A DNA stretch of 64,000 nt from Bacteroidota bacterium (GTDB lineage Bacteria; Bacteroidota; Bacteroidia; Chitinophagales; Chitinophagaceae), in the NCBI GenBank assembly GCA_020161435.1, contig JAIUNV010000003.1, positions 372,001-436,000 of the forward strand, written 5' to 3'. The notes beneath the pieces were generated by a model that saw nothing but the letters and a program-made list of their open reading frames with translations, ran no database searches and had not been told where the DNA came from. Numbering within the stretch: the first letter of the stretch is position 1; every line of letters starts with the position of its first letter. The translations under genes were made by a program, and so were the position numbers. This document shows, in pieces, positions 1 to 9,400 of this stretch.

Positions 1-384
1 AGCGGCAAACTGCGTTTTGTACCTGTGGCAGAAGAAGGTACCGTGCCTTTTGATGATGTGCCCGGCATCAGTGTTCGCTTTGCTTTTGGCCACACCGATG
101 CCATGATGCTGCCGCAAATAAAGATTGGTGATAAAACAGTAGTGTACATGGCCGACCTGCTGCCATCGCCTGCACACATACCACTGCCGTATGTAATGGC
201 GTATGATATGTTTCCACTCATTACCCTGCAAGAGAAAAAACGTTTTCTGGAAGAAGCCGTGGACAACAATTATATCCTCTATTTTGAACACGACCCCAGC
301 GTAGAATGCTGCACATTGGTACGTACAGAAAAAGGCATCCGTGCCGATAAAACGGGTACGCTGCAAGCAATGCTCAGCGTTTAA
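1..384 (+). CDS. MBL-fold metallo-hydrolase, C-terminal part
   Basis: The reading frame is open from the first base, so only the last 127 residues are present and the start lies upstream of the window. The metallo-beta-lactamase fold is suggested by GHTDAMM (a metal-ligand histidine region), the MADLLPS stretch where the fold carries its bridging aspartate, and FEHDP near the end, which matches the last metal histidine. Such enzymes hydrolyse esters, lactones or phosphodiesters with two zinc ions; the substrate cannot be told from this fragment. It ends 5 bp before the convergent DUF3108 gene. Confidence 0.7.
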   Translation, partial: SGKLRFVPVAEEGTVPFDDVPGISVRFAFGHTDAMMLPQIKIGDKTVVYMADLLPSPAHIPLPYVMAYDMFPLITLQEKKRFLEEAVDNNYILYFEHDPSVECCTLVRTEKGIRADKTGTLQAMLSV

Positions 385-389
385 AAAAA

Positions 390-1181
390 CTAACGGATAT
401 CTATTAACGATGTCAATGGGTAGCGCAGGTTGTAGTAGCTCATCATGTCTACCTTAATGCTGCCAACTGTAATGGGTGATTCAATACGAACCGGCAGGCG
501 GTTACCATCATCGGTTACCCATACGGTCATTTTTTCACCGCCTTCAAAAATGCTTCCCTTCAGCAGCAGTGGCTTAAACTTAATACAACGAAATTTTCCG
601 TAGCGGGTTTTAATCGTTTCCTTACCGAGGTAGCGTACATACATGTTGTACACTTTATTATCTAAAAACAAATCGAAGGGCAACATTTCGCCGGGCTTGA
701 GCTTATTAAAATCCATGTTGCGGGCCAGGTATACTTCGCTGAGCACATCTTGTGCACATGAGGGTATTGTAAATACACCTTGGTTAGTAACGGCCGTTTT
801 TTTATCGTGGTAAAAGGTTACGTTTTCATAAATTTTATAGCCGCCTTCATCCACATTGCGAATGAATTTTTGCGGCAATAACGTAGCTGTATCTATGTAG
901 GTTTCATAGCGGTCGCGTACCCGGTATATCCAGTCGTAGCTGCTAAGGGTACTGCCATCGGCCACTACATGATAAGCAGGCTTATTGTTGAGCATACTGA
1001 GTGTAGCAGTAAATGACACATTGCCCGCATGTACCCACAACCCGGCTACGGTGTAGTACACATGAAAAATAACTTTTTCGCCATGCTTAAAGGCCTTGTT
1101 CTTGGTATTGCAAGACCCTTCCGTACTGGCTTTGGGTGCAAATGCCAGCAACAATATCCCTGCTATCAACAATTTCTTCAT
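390..1181 (-). CDS. DUF3108 family secreted protein
   Basis: This 263-residue protein begins with a clear signal peptide (MKKLLIAGILLLAFAPKAST), so it is exported to the periplasm or outer membrane. The rest is beta-rich, with features of the DUF3108 family: a GEKVIFHVYYTVAGLWVHAG start, a YDWIYRVRDRYETYID segment, and a C-terminal part with KMTVWVTDDGNRLPVRI. The family has no established biochemical role and often sits near envelope genes. Its start overlaps the stop of the flippase-like gene by 4 bp, so the two are probably translated from one mRNA. Confidence 0.75.
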   Translation of the reverse strand: MKKLLIAGILLLAFAPKASTEGSCNTKNKAFKHGEKVIFHVYYTVAGLWVHAGNVSFTATLSMLNNKPAYHVVADGSTLSSYDWIYRVRDRYETYIDTATLLPQKFIRNVDEGGYKIYENVTFYHDKKTAVTNQGVFTIPSCAQDVLSEVYLARNMDFNKLKPGEMLPFDLFLDNKVYNMYVRYLGKETIKTRYGKFRCIKFKPLLLKGSIFEGGEKMTVWVTDDGNRLPVRIESPITVGSIKVDMMSYYNLRYPLTSLIDIR

Positions 1182-2290
1182 GCCTTTTCGAATGTGTTTT
1201 TACCAAACAGTTTAACGCCCAGCAAAATCAAACTTCCCGCCAATGCGGGTAAAATAATGTTAATAAACCAAATAACGGCTGCCGCCAGTAAAATGCCGAC
1301 GGCTTGCTGGCAATACCAGCCAAACACCAGCAGGCTTACTTTGCCCCGAATGCCCAGCTCTGCAAGTGATATACTAGGCACTACAGCCAATATCAGAAAT
1401 AAAATGGCGGTGGCGGCAATGGCATCCAGCCAATGTATGGGTAATTGCAGCGCCATAAATACCAGTACATATTGTATTAAAAAAACGATGTAGCGCAATG
1501 CCGCCAGTCCCAGTATTTTCAATAGCTCAAAACGATTGATTTCTCCTACGGCATGCACAATGGGTGCATACTTCATCGCCGCTGGCCACTTCTCCATCCA
1601 ACGCACCATCCAGCCCGCATTGAAGTACAACAACAATACCGCTATGCAAGCCAGCAGGGTACCAAAGAGCAATATCCGCATCAGCAGTTGTTCGCCATCT
1701 GCAGGTAGCACATTACTGCTGTACCAGTACAGTATGCCCATTATACCTGCCGTCATGGTAATAATGAGCTGACTCATGCTGCTCATGGCCGTTAGAGTAG
1801 CGGCTTTCATTCGGCTGCCATCGGGCAGGTATAATACACGACCCAAAAATTCGCCCATGCGGTTGGGCGTAAGCATGGTAAATGATACACCGGCCAACAC
1901 GCCCAGCAACGCTTTCCACCAACCGATGGGCATTAGGTGGTTCACTAGTTGCTGCCACTTGAGTGCTTCAATGCTCCAGTTGAGCAGCATGAGCAACACA
2001 ATACAGATGAGTGGAACCGTGCCATGCTCTCGTATGTTTTGTACAAGTTGCTGCCAATGCTGCGCCAGATCTTGCTGCGAAGACAACTGTTTGTAAATAG
2101 AAAATGCAATGGCGATAAACAACAGCGGACCTGCAACGTAATTGAGCCATTTTTTGAGATGAGAAACCGATTGCAAAGGATGCCGCTTTTTTGTGCCTGC
2201 AAAATACTGTTTACTTTCGATTGACCGTTGATACAAACACAACAGCTGGCACAACGGCACTTCAGCATTTCTTTTTGTATGGCTACGCAA
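1178..2290 (-). CDS. Flippase-like / lysylphosphatidylglycerol synthase TM-domain protein
   Basis: A polytopic inner-membrane protein of up to 370 residues with about eight hydrophobic helices. It resembles the UPF0104/LPG-synthase transmembrane family, whose Bacteroidota members lack the aminoacyl-transfer domain and are presumed lipid transporters. NRMGEFLGRVLYL in the middle and SISLAELGIRG near the C terminus are typical of the family. The start is uncertain: the ATG at 2290 lies inside the divergent ruvC gene and would make this gene cover the ruvC promoter; a TTG at 2176, just before the first helix, is a plausible alternative. It is coupled to the downstream DUF3108 gene by a 4-bp overlap. 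Confidence 0.75.
   Translation of the reverse strand: MRSHTKRNAEVPLCQLLCLYQRSIESKQYFAGTKKRHPLQSVSHLKKWLNYVAGPLLFIAIAFSIYKQLSSQQDLAQHWQQLVQNIREHGTVPLICIVLLMLLNWSIEALKWQQLVNHLMPIGWWKALLGVLAGVSFTMLTPNRMGEFLGRVLYLPDGSRMKAATLTAMSSMSQLIITMTAGIMGILYWYSSNVLPADGEQLLMRILLFGTLLACIAVLLLYFNAGWMVRWMEKWPAAMKYAPIVHAVGEINRFELLKILGLAALRYIVFLIQYVLVFMALQLPIHWLDAIAATAILFLILAVVPSISLAELGIRGKVSLLVFGWYCQQAVGILLAAAVIWFINIILPALAGSLILLGVKLFGKNTFEKA
2190..2219 (+). promoter_or_regulatory. Candidate ruvC promoter
   Basis: TTTG at 2190-2193 and TACTTTCG at 2212-2219 are 18 bp apart, fitting the Bacteroidota -33/-7 pattern (TTTG and TAnnTTTG) with one mismatch in the -7 box. It would give a leader of about 50 nt before the ruvC ATG at 2279. 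Confidence 0.45.
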
Positions 2291-2911
2291 AAAATCATCC
2301 CTTCATCTACCGTTATACTCGGTGTAGACCCCGGCACAGTGGTGATGGGTTACTCAGTGATACGCTGCACCGGCCAAAAAATTGAGATGCTGCACATGGG
2401 CACCCTTAACATGAGTTGGGAGCACGATGTGTTTGAACGCCTGCAACGCATTTACAAAACCATGGACGAAGTGATCCGGCAATTTCAGCCGCAGCACTTT
2501 GCTATTGAAGCCCCCTTCTTTGGCAAAAACGTGCAGAGTATGCTGAAGCTGGGCCGTGCACAAGGTGTGGCCATTGCCTGCGCCATGCAGCACAACCTGG
2601 CCGTAACGGAGTACTCACCCAAAAAAGTAAAAATGGTGGTGACCGGAAATGGCAATGCAGAAAAAGAACAGGTGTGGGGCATGCTGCAACGCCTGCTGCA
2701 ACTCACCGAAAAACCCAAAGGCTTTGATGCTTCAGATGCATTGGCCGTAGCGGTGTGCCATCATTATCAGCAGCAATCGCCAATGGCCGGGCTTACTAAC
2801 AAAAGCAAGGGCTGGGAAGATTTTCTAAAGAAAAATCCGGAGCGGGTAAGTGCTGGCAAATTACCTAACCCTTCCAGCTCCCTCAAGGGAGGGTTGAAGA
2901 AGGGAAAATAG
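2279..2911 (+). CDS. ruvC: Crossover junction endodeoxyribonuclease RuvC
   Basis: RuvC cuts Holliday junctions during recombinational repair, acting with RuvAB. Of the 210 residues, the four catalytic acids are in place: D17 in GVDPGT, E77 in IEAPFFGKN, and D150 and D153 in FDASDALAVA. The start at 2279 is preferred over the in-frame ATG at 2228 because the RNase H fold begins about ten residues after it. The expected family end is around residue 190 (WEDFLKKNPERV); the last 20 residues are encoded by a palindromic intergenic repeat that has displaced the stop codon. Divergent from the flippase-like gene. Confidence 0.93.
   Translation: MATQKIIPSSTVILGVDPGTVVMGYSVIRCTGQKIEMLHMGTLNMSWEHDVFERLQRIYKTMDEVIRQFQPQHFAIEAPFFGKNVQSMLKLGRAQGVAIACAMQHNLAVTEYSPKKVKMVVTGNGNAEKEQVWGMLQRLLQLTEKPKGFDASDALAVAVCHHYQQQSPMAGLTNKSKGWEDFLKKNPERVSAGKLPNPSSSLKGGLKKGK
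2862..2908. repeat. Palindromic repeat inside the ruvC 3' end
   Basis: The core CTCCCT-CA-AGGGAG at 2878-2891 is a perfect inverted repeat, surrounded by weaker complementarity (AACCCTTC on the left, GAAGAAGGG on the right). A related core, CTCCC-TTTA-GGGAG, occurs at 3032-3045. Such elements are usually intergenic in Bacteroidota; here one is translated. Confidence 0.6.
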
Positions 2912-3031
2912 AAATTGTAAATCAATCAAATTCATCCTTAAGAAAATCAAGAACAAGGAGAAAAGGATTGCAGAAAAAAAATACGCTGATATCTACGTGT
3001 AACCCCTTTACATTAAAGCCATTTTGAAGTC

Positions 3032-3045
3032 CTCCCTTTAGGGAG
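3032..3045. repeat. Second copy of CTCCC/GGGAG palindrome
   Basis: CTCCC-TTTA-GGGAG lies between the convergent ruvC and HIT genes and resembles the element in the ruvC tail. It may also serve as a hairpin at transcript ends, but no T-run is adjacent. Confidence 0.45.
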
Positions 3046-3068
3046 CCAGCCAGTCGTCAGACAGGGAT

Positions 3069-3464
3069 TTAGGCGGGTATCGCTGCCAATATTTTTTCCT
3101 GTGTCGCCTTCAGTTCTTCCATCGTAGGCTTAATTTTTTTGGTGAGGATGTCGGCGTCCTGCATGCCATTCATGGGTACGAGATGAATGTGTGCATGCGG
3201 CACTTCAAAACCAATGGTAACAATGTTGACCCTGTTGCAACCCGTTACTTGTTGGATGGCTTGTGCAATGGGTTTGCAAAAACTCAGGTAGCCATCCAGA
3301 TAATCATCGGGTAAGTCAAACAGTTTGTCGACCTCAATCTTTGGCACTACCAATGTATGTCCTTCGGTGGCTGGAAAAATATCGAGGAAAGCATAAAATT
3401 TATCGTTCTCTGCAATCTTGAAAGAAGGAATTTCTCCGGCGATGATTTTGCTGAAAATACTCAT
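3069..3464 (-). CDS. HIT family nucleotide hydrolase
   Basis: A 131-residue histidine-triad protein. The catalytic triad H90-A-H92-I-H94 sits in VPHAHIHLVP, and the N-terminal half has the usual FSKIIAGEIPS and GHTLVVPK segments of the HINT/PKCI branch, which hydrolyse AMP-linked substrates such as adenosine phosphoramidates. The ATG at 3464 fits the family; the upstream ATG at 3512 would add 16 unrelated hydrophobic residues. It is divergent from the HerA-like gene, with about 125 bp between starts. Confidence 0.9.
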   Translation of the reverse strand: MSIFSKIIAGEIPSFKIAENDKFYAFLDIFPATEGHTLVVPKIEVDKLFDLPDDYLDGYLSFCKPIAQAIQQVTGCNRVNIVTIGFEVPHAHIHLVPMNGMQDADILTKKIKPTMEELKATQEKILAAIPA

Positions 3465-3543
3465 GATGATGGCTGTACATGTTCCGCTCAAAAATACAGC
3501 CAATACCAGCAATTACTTTGCTGAATTTGCCGGGCAGTACCGC

Positions 3544-3573
3544 TTTGCTGCGCAGGCATTTCTGCTATCTTTA
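3544..3573 (+). promoter_or_regulatory. Candidate promoter of the HerA-like gene
   Basis: TTTG at 3544-3547 and TATCTTTA at 3566-3573, 18 bp apart, match the Bacteroidota promoter pattern with one mismatch. The ATG follows 17 nt after the -7 box, so the leader would be about 10 nt. Confidence 0.5.
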
Positions 3574-3589
3574 CTTCAAACCACATTCT

Positions 3590-5143
3590 ATGGCAGACGC
3601 TGCACAATTTCTTGAAGCCGTTCAGGCCGGCTATACATTCAAAGGTGAAAAAGTAAAAATTGGCCGGGCCATGTTTGAGGGTCAGGTGGTGCCGGGTGCC
3701 GATGTGTACCTGCCACTCAAAACCATGAACCGCCATGGCCTCATTGCCGGTGCCACGGGTACCGGTAAAACCAAAACCTTGCAAGTGATCAGTGAACTGC
3801 TCAGCGATGCCAGCGTACCCGTGTTGGTGATGGACATCAAAGGCGACCTGAGTGGCATTGCCGCTGCCGGTACCAGCAATGCCAAAATTGAAGACCGCAG
3901 CAAATTGCTCGACATAACGTACACACCTACGGGCTACCCCAGCGAACTGCTGGCCCTGGGCGAAAACCAGCCGGGCGTAAGGCTTCGGGCTACCGTCAGC
4001 GAATTTGGCCCCGTGCTGCTCAGCAAAATTTTAGGACTCAACGATACACAGGCCGGACTGGTGGCCATGCTGTTTAAATACAGCGATGACCAGCAACTGC
4101 CTTTGCTCGATTTGAAAGATTTTAAAAAGCTCCTTCAATACGCCGCCGAAGAAGGCAAGGCCGAACTGGAAAAAGAATATGGCAAAATTTCTACCACCAG
4201 CACCGGTACCATTTTGCGCAAAGTGATTGAACTGGAACAGCAGGGTGCTACCCATTTTTTTGGTGAAAGAAGTTTTGAAGTAGAAGACCTGATGCGCATA
4301 AGCGATGATGGCCGTGGCGTGGTAAATATTTTGCGGGTGATGGACCTGCAAGACAAGCCCAAACTCTTCAGCACCTTTATGCTGCAAATGCTGGCCGAAC
4401 TCTATGCCAGCTGCCCTGAAGAAGGCGACCTCGATAAGCCCAAACTCATTTTGTTTATTGACGAAGCGCACCTCATTTTTCAGGAAGCCAGCGATGCCTT
4501 GCTGCAGCAAATTGAAACCATCATCAAGCTCATTCGCTCCAAAGGCATCGGCATTTTCTTTTGTACCCAAAACCCCATGGATGTACCCGCCAGCATACTT
4601 GGTCAGCTGGGTATGAAAGTGCAACATGCCCTTCGTGCTTTTACCGCCAACGACCGCAAAACCATTAAGCAAACAGCAGAGAACTATCCCCTCAGCGATT
4701 TTTACCAAACCGATGAACTGCTCACACAAGTAGGTATTGGTGAAGCACTAATTACACTGTTGAATGAAAAAGGCATTCCCACACCACTGGTGCATGTAAT
4801 GCTCAATCCGCCCCGCAGCCGCATGGATGTGATTACCGAAGCTGAAGTAAATGCATTGGTGGCCAACAGCAAGCTGGTGAAGAAATACAACCAGGAAGTA
4901 GATAGCCACAGCGCCTACGAAATACTCACTGCCAAACTGCAAGAAGCAGCGGAGAAAACACAGGCTGAGGCTGAGGTAAAGGAAGAGAAAAAAACAGCCA
5001 AAGAAGAACCTGGCATGATAGAACAGGTACTGGATAATACCATTGTAAAAAGTGCCATGCGTACTGCCGCCAACACCATTACCCGCAGCCTGCTGGGCGC
5101 CCTGGGTCTCGGTGGCAGAAGCAAAAAGAAGAGCTGGTTTTAA
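3590..5143 (+). CDS. HerA-like / DUF853 P-loop ATPase
   Basis: A 517-residue FtsK/HerA-superfamily ATPase of the DUF853 (YjgR) type. Walker A is GATGTGKT at residues 54-61 and Walker B is ILFIDE at about 287-292, followed by AHLIFQ. The arrangement with a long middle insertion and a charged C-terminal tail rich in Lys/Glu/Ala (about residues 440-480, probably coiled coil) is typical. Family members are uncharacterised but related to DNA-translocating ATPases; no nuclease partner is next door. The ATG at 3590 is chosen over 3479 because the upstream extension overlaps the divergent HIT gene's start and is not conserved-looking. Confidence 0.85.
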   Translation: MADAAQFLEAVQAGYTFKGEKVKIGRAMFEGQVVPGADVYLPLKTMNRHGLIAGATGTGKTKTLQVISELLSDASVPVLVMDIKGDLSGIAAAGTSNAKIEDRSKLLDITYTPTGYPSELLALGENQPGVRLRATVSEFGPVLLSKILGLNDTQAGLVAMLFKYSDDQQLPLLDLKDFKKLLQYAAEEGKAELEKEYGKISTTSTGTILRKVIELEQQGATHFFGERSFEVEDLMRISDDGRGVVNILRVMDLQDKPKLFSTFMLQMLAELYASCPEEGDLDKPKLILFIDEAHLIFQEASDALLQQIETIIKLIRSKGIGIFFCTQNPMDVPASILGQLGMKVQHALRAFTANDRKTIKQTAENYPLSDFYQTDELLTQVGIGEALITLLNEKGIPTPLVHVMLNPPRSRMDVITEAEVNALVANSKLVKKYNQEVDSHSAYEILTAKLQEAAEKTQAEAEVKEEKKTAKEEPGMIEQVLDNTIVKSAMRTAANTITRSLLGALGLGGRSKKKSWF

Positions 5144-5187
5144 TGACAACGTAAAACGTATTTGTGTACAACAAACAATCCTTTTTC

Positions 5188-6219
5188 ATGAAAAACTACT
5201 GGCTCCTATTTTGTATCGCCATCATGGCTGCAGCCTGCAATAACAGCGGCAACCATCAGCCCGCTACAACAGCTTATTTTGCCCGTACCGACAGCGGCCT
5301 GCAAACAGGTGGTGTCAAAATGATTCCCATTGAAACACCCAAGGGAACCTTCCATGTATGGACCAAACGCATTGGCAACAATCCCCGCATGAAACTGTTC
5401 TTGCTGCACGGCGGCCCCGGTGGCACCCACGAAGCCTTTGAATGCTTTGAAAGTTTTATGCCGGCCGAAGGCATCGAGATAATTGAGTACGACCAACTCG
5501 ATAGTTACTACAGCGATCAACCCAACGACAGCAGCCTGTGGACCACCGAACGGTTTGTAGAAGAAGTGGAACAGGTGCGTAAAGCACTGGGTGCTGACAG
5601 TAGTAATTTTTATGTGCTCGGCCATAGCTGGGGCGGCATTCTGGCCATGGAGTATGCGCTGAAATATCAGCAACACATTAAGGGGCTCATCATTAGCAAT
5701 ATGATGAGTGATGTGCCTGCATATGGTAAATATGCACAGGAAGTGCTGGCCAAACAAATGGATCCCAAAGTGCTCGATACCATTCGTGGTTTGGAAGCCA
5801 AAGGCGATTACAGCAACCCCAAATACATGGAGTTGCTTGGACCTAATTTTTACGACAAACATGTGTGCCGCGTAGTGCCCAATCCGGAGCCAATTTACCG
5901 TGCATTCAAGCACCTCAACCCCAATATTTATGTGTGCATGCAAGGCCCCAGTGAGTTTGGCGTGGCCGGCCGCTTGATCAACTGGAACCGCAGCCAGGAT
6001 TTACCCAAGATAACGGTGCCTACATTGGTGATTGGCGCCACCCACGACACTATGGATCCCGACCACATGCAATGGATGGCCACTCAAGTAAAAAATGGCC
6101 GCAGCCTCATTTGCCCCAAAGGCAGCCACTGCGCCATGTGGGACGATCAGGATACGTATTTCACCGGCCTCATTCGTTTTATGAAAGATGTGGATGCCGG
6201 CAAGCCAATCAAAGAATAG
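5188..6219 (+). CDS. Proline iminopeptidase-family alpha/beta hydrolase (lipoprotein)
   Basis: A 343-residue serine hydrolase. The oxyanion-hole HGGPGG (residues 74-79), nucleophile S147 in LGHSWGG, acid D287 in GATHD and H314 in KGSHCAMWDD make a complete triad. YDQLDSYYSDQ resembles the proline iminopeptidase motif that contacts the substrate amino terminus. The N terminus is a lipoprotein signal with the acylated cysteine at residue 17 (MAAACNNSG), so the enzyme is probably anchored in the envelope and trims N-terminal residues from peptides. The start at 5188 gives a compact signal peptide; 5164 is possible. Confidence 0.85.
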   Translation: MKNYWLLFCIAIMAAACNNSGNHQPATTAYFARTDSGLQTGGVKMIPIETPKGTFHVWTKRIGNNPRMKLFLLHGGPGGTHEAFECFESFMPAEGIEIIEYDQLDSYYSDQPNDSSLWTTERFVEEVEQVRKALGADSSNFYVLGHSWGGILAMEYALKYQQHIKGLIISNMMSDVPAYGKYAQEVLAKQMDPKVLDTIRGLEAKGDYSNPKYMELLGPNFYDKHVCRVVPNPEPIYRAFKHLNPNIYVCMQGPSEFGVAGRLINWNRSQDLPKITVPTLVIGATHDTMDPDHMQWMATQVKNGRSLICPKGSHCAMWDDQDTYFTGLIRFMKDVDAGKPIKE

Positions 6220-6260
6220 AAGCAGTACCAGTCCGCTAACACATCGAATTTTTTTATTTT

Positions 6261-6289
6261 CTACTGCCCTGTAACCAACAGGGCAGTAG
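6261..6289. terminator. Strong hairpin after the hydrolase gene
   Basis: CTACTGCCCTG (6261-6271) and CAGGGCAGTAG (6279-6289) form a perfect 11-bp stem with a 7-nt loop. No T-run follows on the plus strand, so termination efficiency is doubtful. Confidence 0.5.
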
Positions 6290-6455
6290 CATTTGTAGCT
6301 ATTACTAAAACCAGTCATTGCCGCCTTGTTGCACCAGAATCAACAATCTCAAAAAAACTCCCCTTTTCCTGCTGCCTATCGGTGCTATTATCGTCAAATG
6401 CGGTAGTTTACCGTTTTTCCGTTTTTAACCTCCATTTCAAATAAACTAAAGCACT

Positions 6456-9400
6456 ATGAGAAAAATGAAGCTTTGGTTGGCAGGCCTTGTGCTATTGATG
6501 GCACAGGCGAAGGCCCAACCTACCTTCCCGGTAAATGGTGTGAGCACTCCGGGTTCGGGCGCCTATGCGTTTACCAACGCCACCATTGTAAAAGATGCCA
6601 AAACCACCATTCCCAATGCCAGCATGGTCATCCGCGATGGCAAAATTGTGGCCATTGGTGCAGGCATCAGCATTCCAAAAGATGCCGTGGTGATTGATTG
6701 TAAGGACAAGTTCATCTATCCTTCTTTCATTGATTTGCAAAGTGATTATGGCATGCCTGCTCGCCCCCAAGGCCGCGGCGGATTCGACTTTCGTGCCCCG
6801 GCACAGCTCGAAACCAATGTAAAAGGTGCCTTCGGCTGGAACCAGGCCCTCAAAGCAGATGTAGATGCCGCCAGCCTGTTTGTACCCGATGATGCCAAGG
6901 CCAAAAGCCTGCGGGATGCCGGCTTTGGTACAGTGCTTACACATCAACCCGATGGTATTGCCCGTGGTACCGGTGCCGTGGTTACACTCGCCAGCGTACG
7001 TGCCAATCAGGTGCTGGTAAAAGAGAAAGCCGCTGCGCTGTATTCTTTCAGCAAAGGCAGCAGCACTCAGAGCTACCCCGGTAGTTTGATGGGTACCATT
7101 TCGCTGCTGCGCCAAACTTATCTGGATGCGCAGTGGTACAAAAGCAACCCCAAAGCAGAAGGCGTGAACCTGACGCTGAAAGCATGGAACGACCAGCAAA
7201 ACTTACCACAGGTATTCGACCCCAGCCAGGGCGGCGACTTGTGGAATGTAATGCGGGCCGACCGCATTGGCGATGAGTTTGGTGTACAGTACATCATCAA
7301 AGCCAGTGGCAAAGAATACCAGCGCATCAGCGATGTGGCTGCTACCAAAGCGCCGCTCATTGTAAGCCTCAACTACCCTGCTGCGCAGGATGTTGAAGAC
7401 CCCAATGCGGCCCGCTACGTAAGCCTGGCCGATATGAAGCATTGGGAGCTGGCACCCACCAACCCTGCGGCTATTGAAAAAGCAGGCATTCCTTTCGTAC
7501 TCACCATGAGTGATGTTCGTGACGGACGCACATTTATGAGCAACCTGCGCAAAGCCATGGAATATGGCCTCAGCGAAACAGCTGCCATGGAAGCGCTGAC
7601 CAAAACACCCGCATCACTATTGGGTATCTATGATAAAGTAGGCAGCCTCGATGCAGGCAAGCTGGCCAACTTTGTGATTACCAACGGTCCCATCTTTAGC
7701 GAAAAAACGACCATCCACCACAACTGGGTGCAGGGCAATGCCTATGTGGTAAAAGACGACAACTGGCACAATACCAATGGTAGCTATGCTTTGACTGTAA
7801 ATGGCCCATCAGGTGCTCAGCAATTTACCCTCGATGTAAAAAGCAGCAGCAGTGCAGAAGTGTCTGCAAAAGACACATTGACCACGCAGTTTTCTTTTGA
7901 TGGCAAAATGGTGAAAATTGGTTTTGCGCCCCGTACCCGCCGTGCAGGCATGGGTGGCGGTCGCCCCGGCATGATGATGGGCGGCGGCGCTGCAGCAGCA
8001 TTGCCCGCCAGCGCCATTCGCCTGAGTGGTGTAAGCAATGGCGATGTATGGCAGGGCACCGGCCTCGACAGTAACGGAAACGCATTGACATGGACCGCAG
8101 TTCGTACCAAAACCACCGAAGTAAAAGCAGATAGCGTAGCCAGGAAAGCCGCACCACAAGTGGGTAGCCTCATGTATCCGTTTGTTGGTTTTGGCGCTAC
8201 CGAAATGCCGAAGCAAGAAACCATCCTCATTAAAAACGCTACCGTTTGGACCAGCGAAAAAGAAGGTGTACTGACAGCAACAGACGTGCTGGTGAAGAAT
8301 GGTAAAATTGCTGCCGTAGGTAAAAACCTGAGCGATGCATCGGCCCGTATAATTGATGGTACCGGCAAGCACCTGAGTGCTGGTATGATTGATGAGCACA
8401 GCCACATTGCGGTGAGCAGCATCAACGAAGGTGGACAGAGTGTAACTTCTGAAGTACGCATCAAAGACAACCTCGATCCGGATGACATCAACATTTACCG
8501 CCAGCTGAGTGGTGGTGTTACTACTTCGCATTTGCTGCATGGTAGTGCCAACACCATTGGCGGTCAAACCCAGCTCATCAAGTTGCGCTGGGGCACTAAC
8601 GATCAGGGATTGATGTTCCAAAACTGGGATCCGTTTATCAAGTTTGCCTTGGGCGAAAACGTAAAGCGTACTACCGCAACCAACGGCAATACTCGCTTCC
8701 CCGATACCCGTATGGGCGTAGAGCAAGTGTTGATTGATGCCTTTACCCGTGCCAAAGATTATGAGGCACAACTGAAGGCTGCCGAAGAAAACAACAAGAA
8801 GAAGGGCGCTACACCAATGGTGGTGCGTCGCGACCTCGAGTTGGATGCCTTGGTAGAAATCATGAACCAGAAGCGTTTCATTACCTGCCACAGTTATGTG
8901 GCCAGTGAAATTGTAAGTACCATGCGTGTTGCCGAGCAGTTTGGTTTTAAAATCAACACCTTCACCCATATTTTGGAGGGCTACAAAGTAGCTGATAAAA
9001 TGAAGGCACATGGCGCCAACGCATCCACCTTCAGCGATTGGTGGGCATACAAATTGGAAGTACAGGATGCTATTCCTTACAATGCCTATATCATGAACAA
9101 AGTAGGTGTGAATGTAGCCATCAACAGTGATGATGCTGAAATGGCCCGTCGCCTCAACCAGGAAGCTGCGAAAGCGGTAAAGTATGGCGGCATGTCTGAG
9201 GAAGAAGCACTGCGCATGGTCACCATCAACCCTGCTAAGATGCTGCATGTGGATGACCGTGTAGGTTCTATCAAAGTAGGCAAAGATGCCGACCTCGTAT
9301 TGTGGAGCGATAACCCACTGAGTATTTATGCAAAGTCACTGTACACCATTGTTGATGGCACTGTGTTTTTCGACCGTGCCAAAGACCTGCAGGTACAACA

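Noticed and set aside
7809..9248. 479-codon open frame opposite the tandem amidohydrolase
   Set aside because: Shadow of a gene with intact catalytic motifs on the plus strand.
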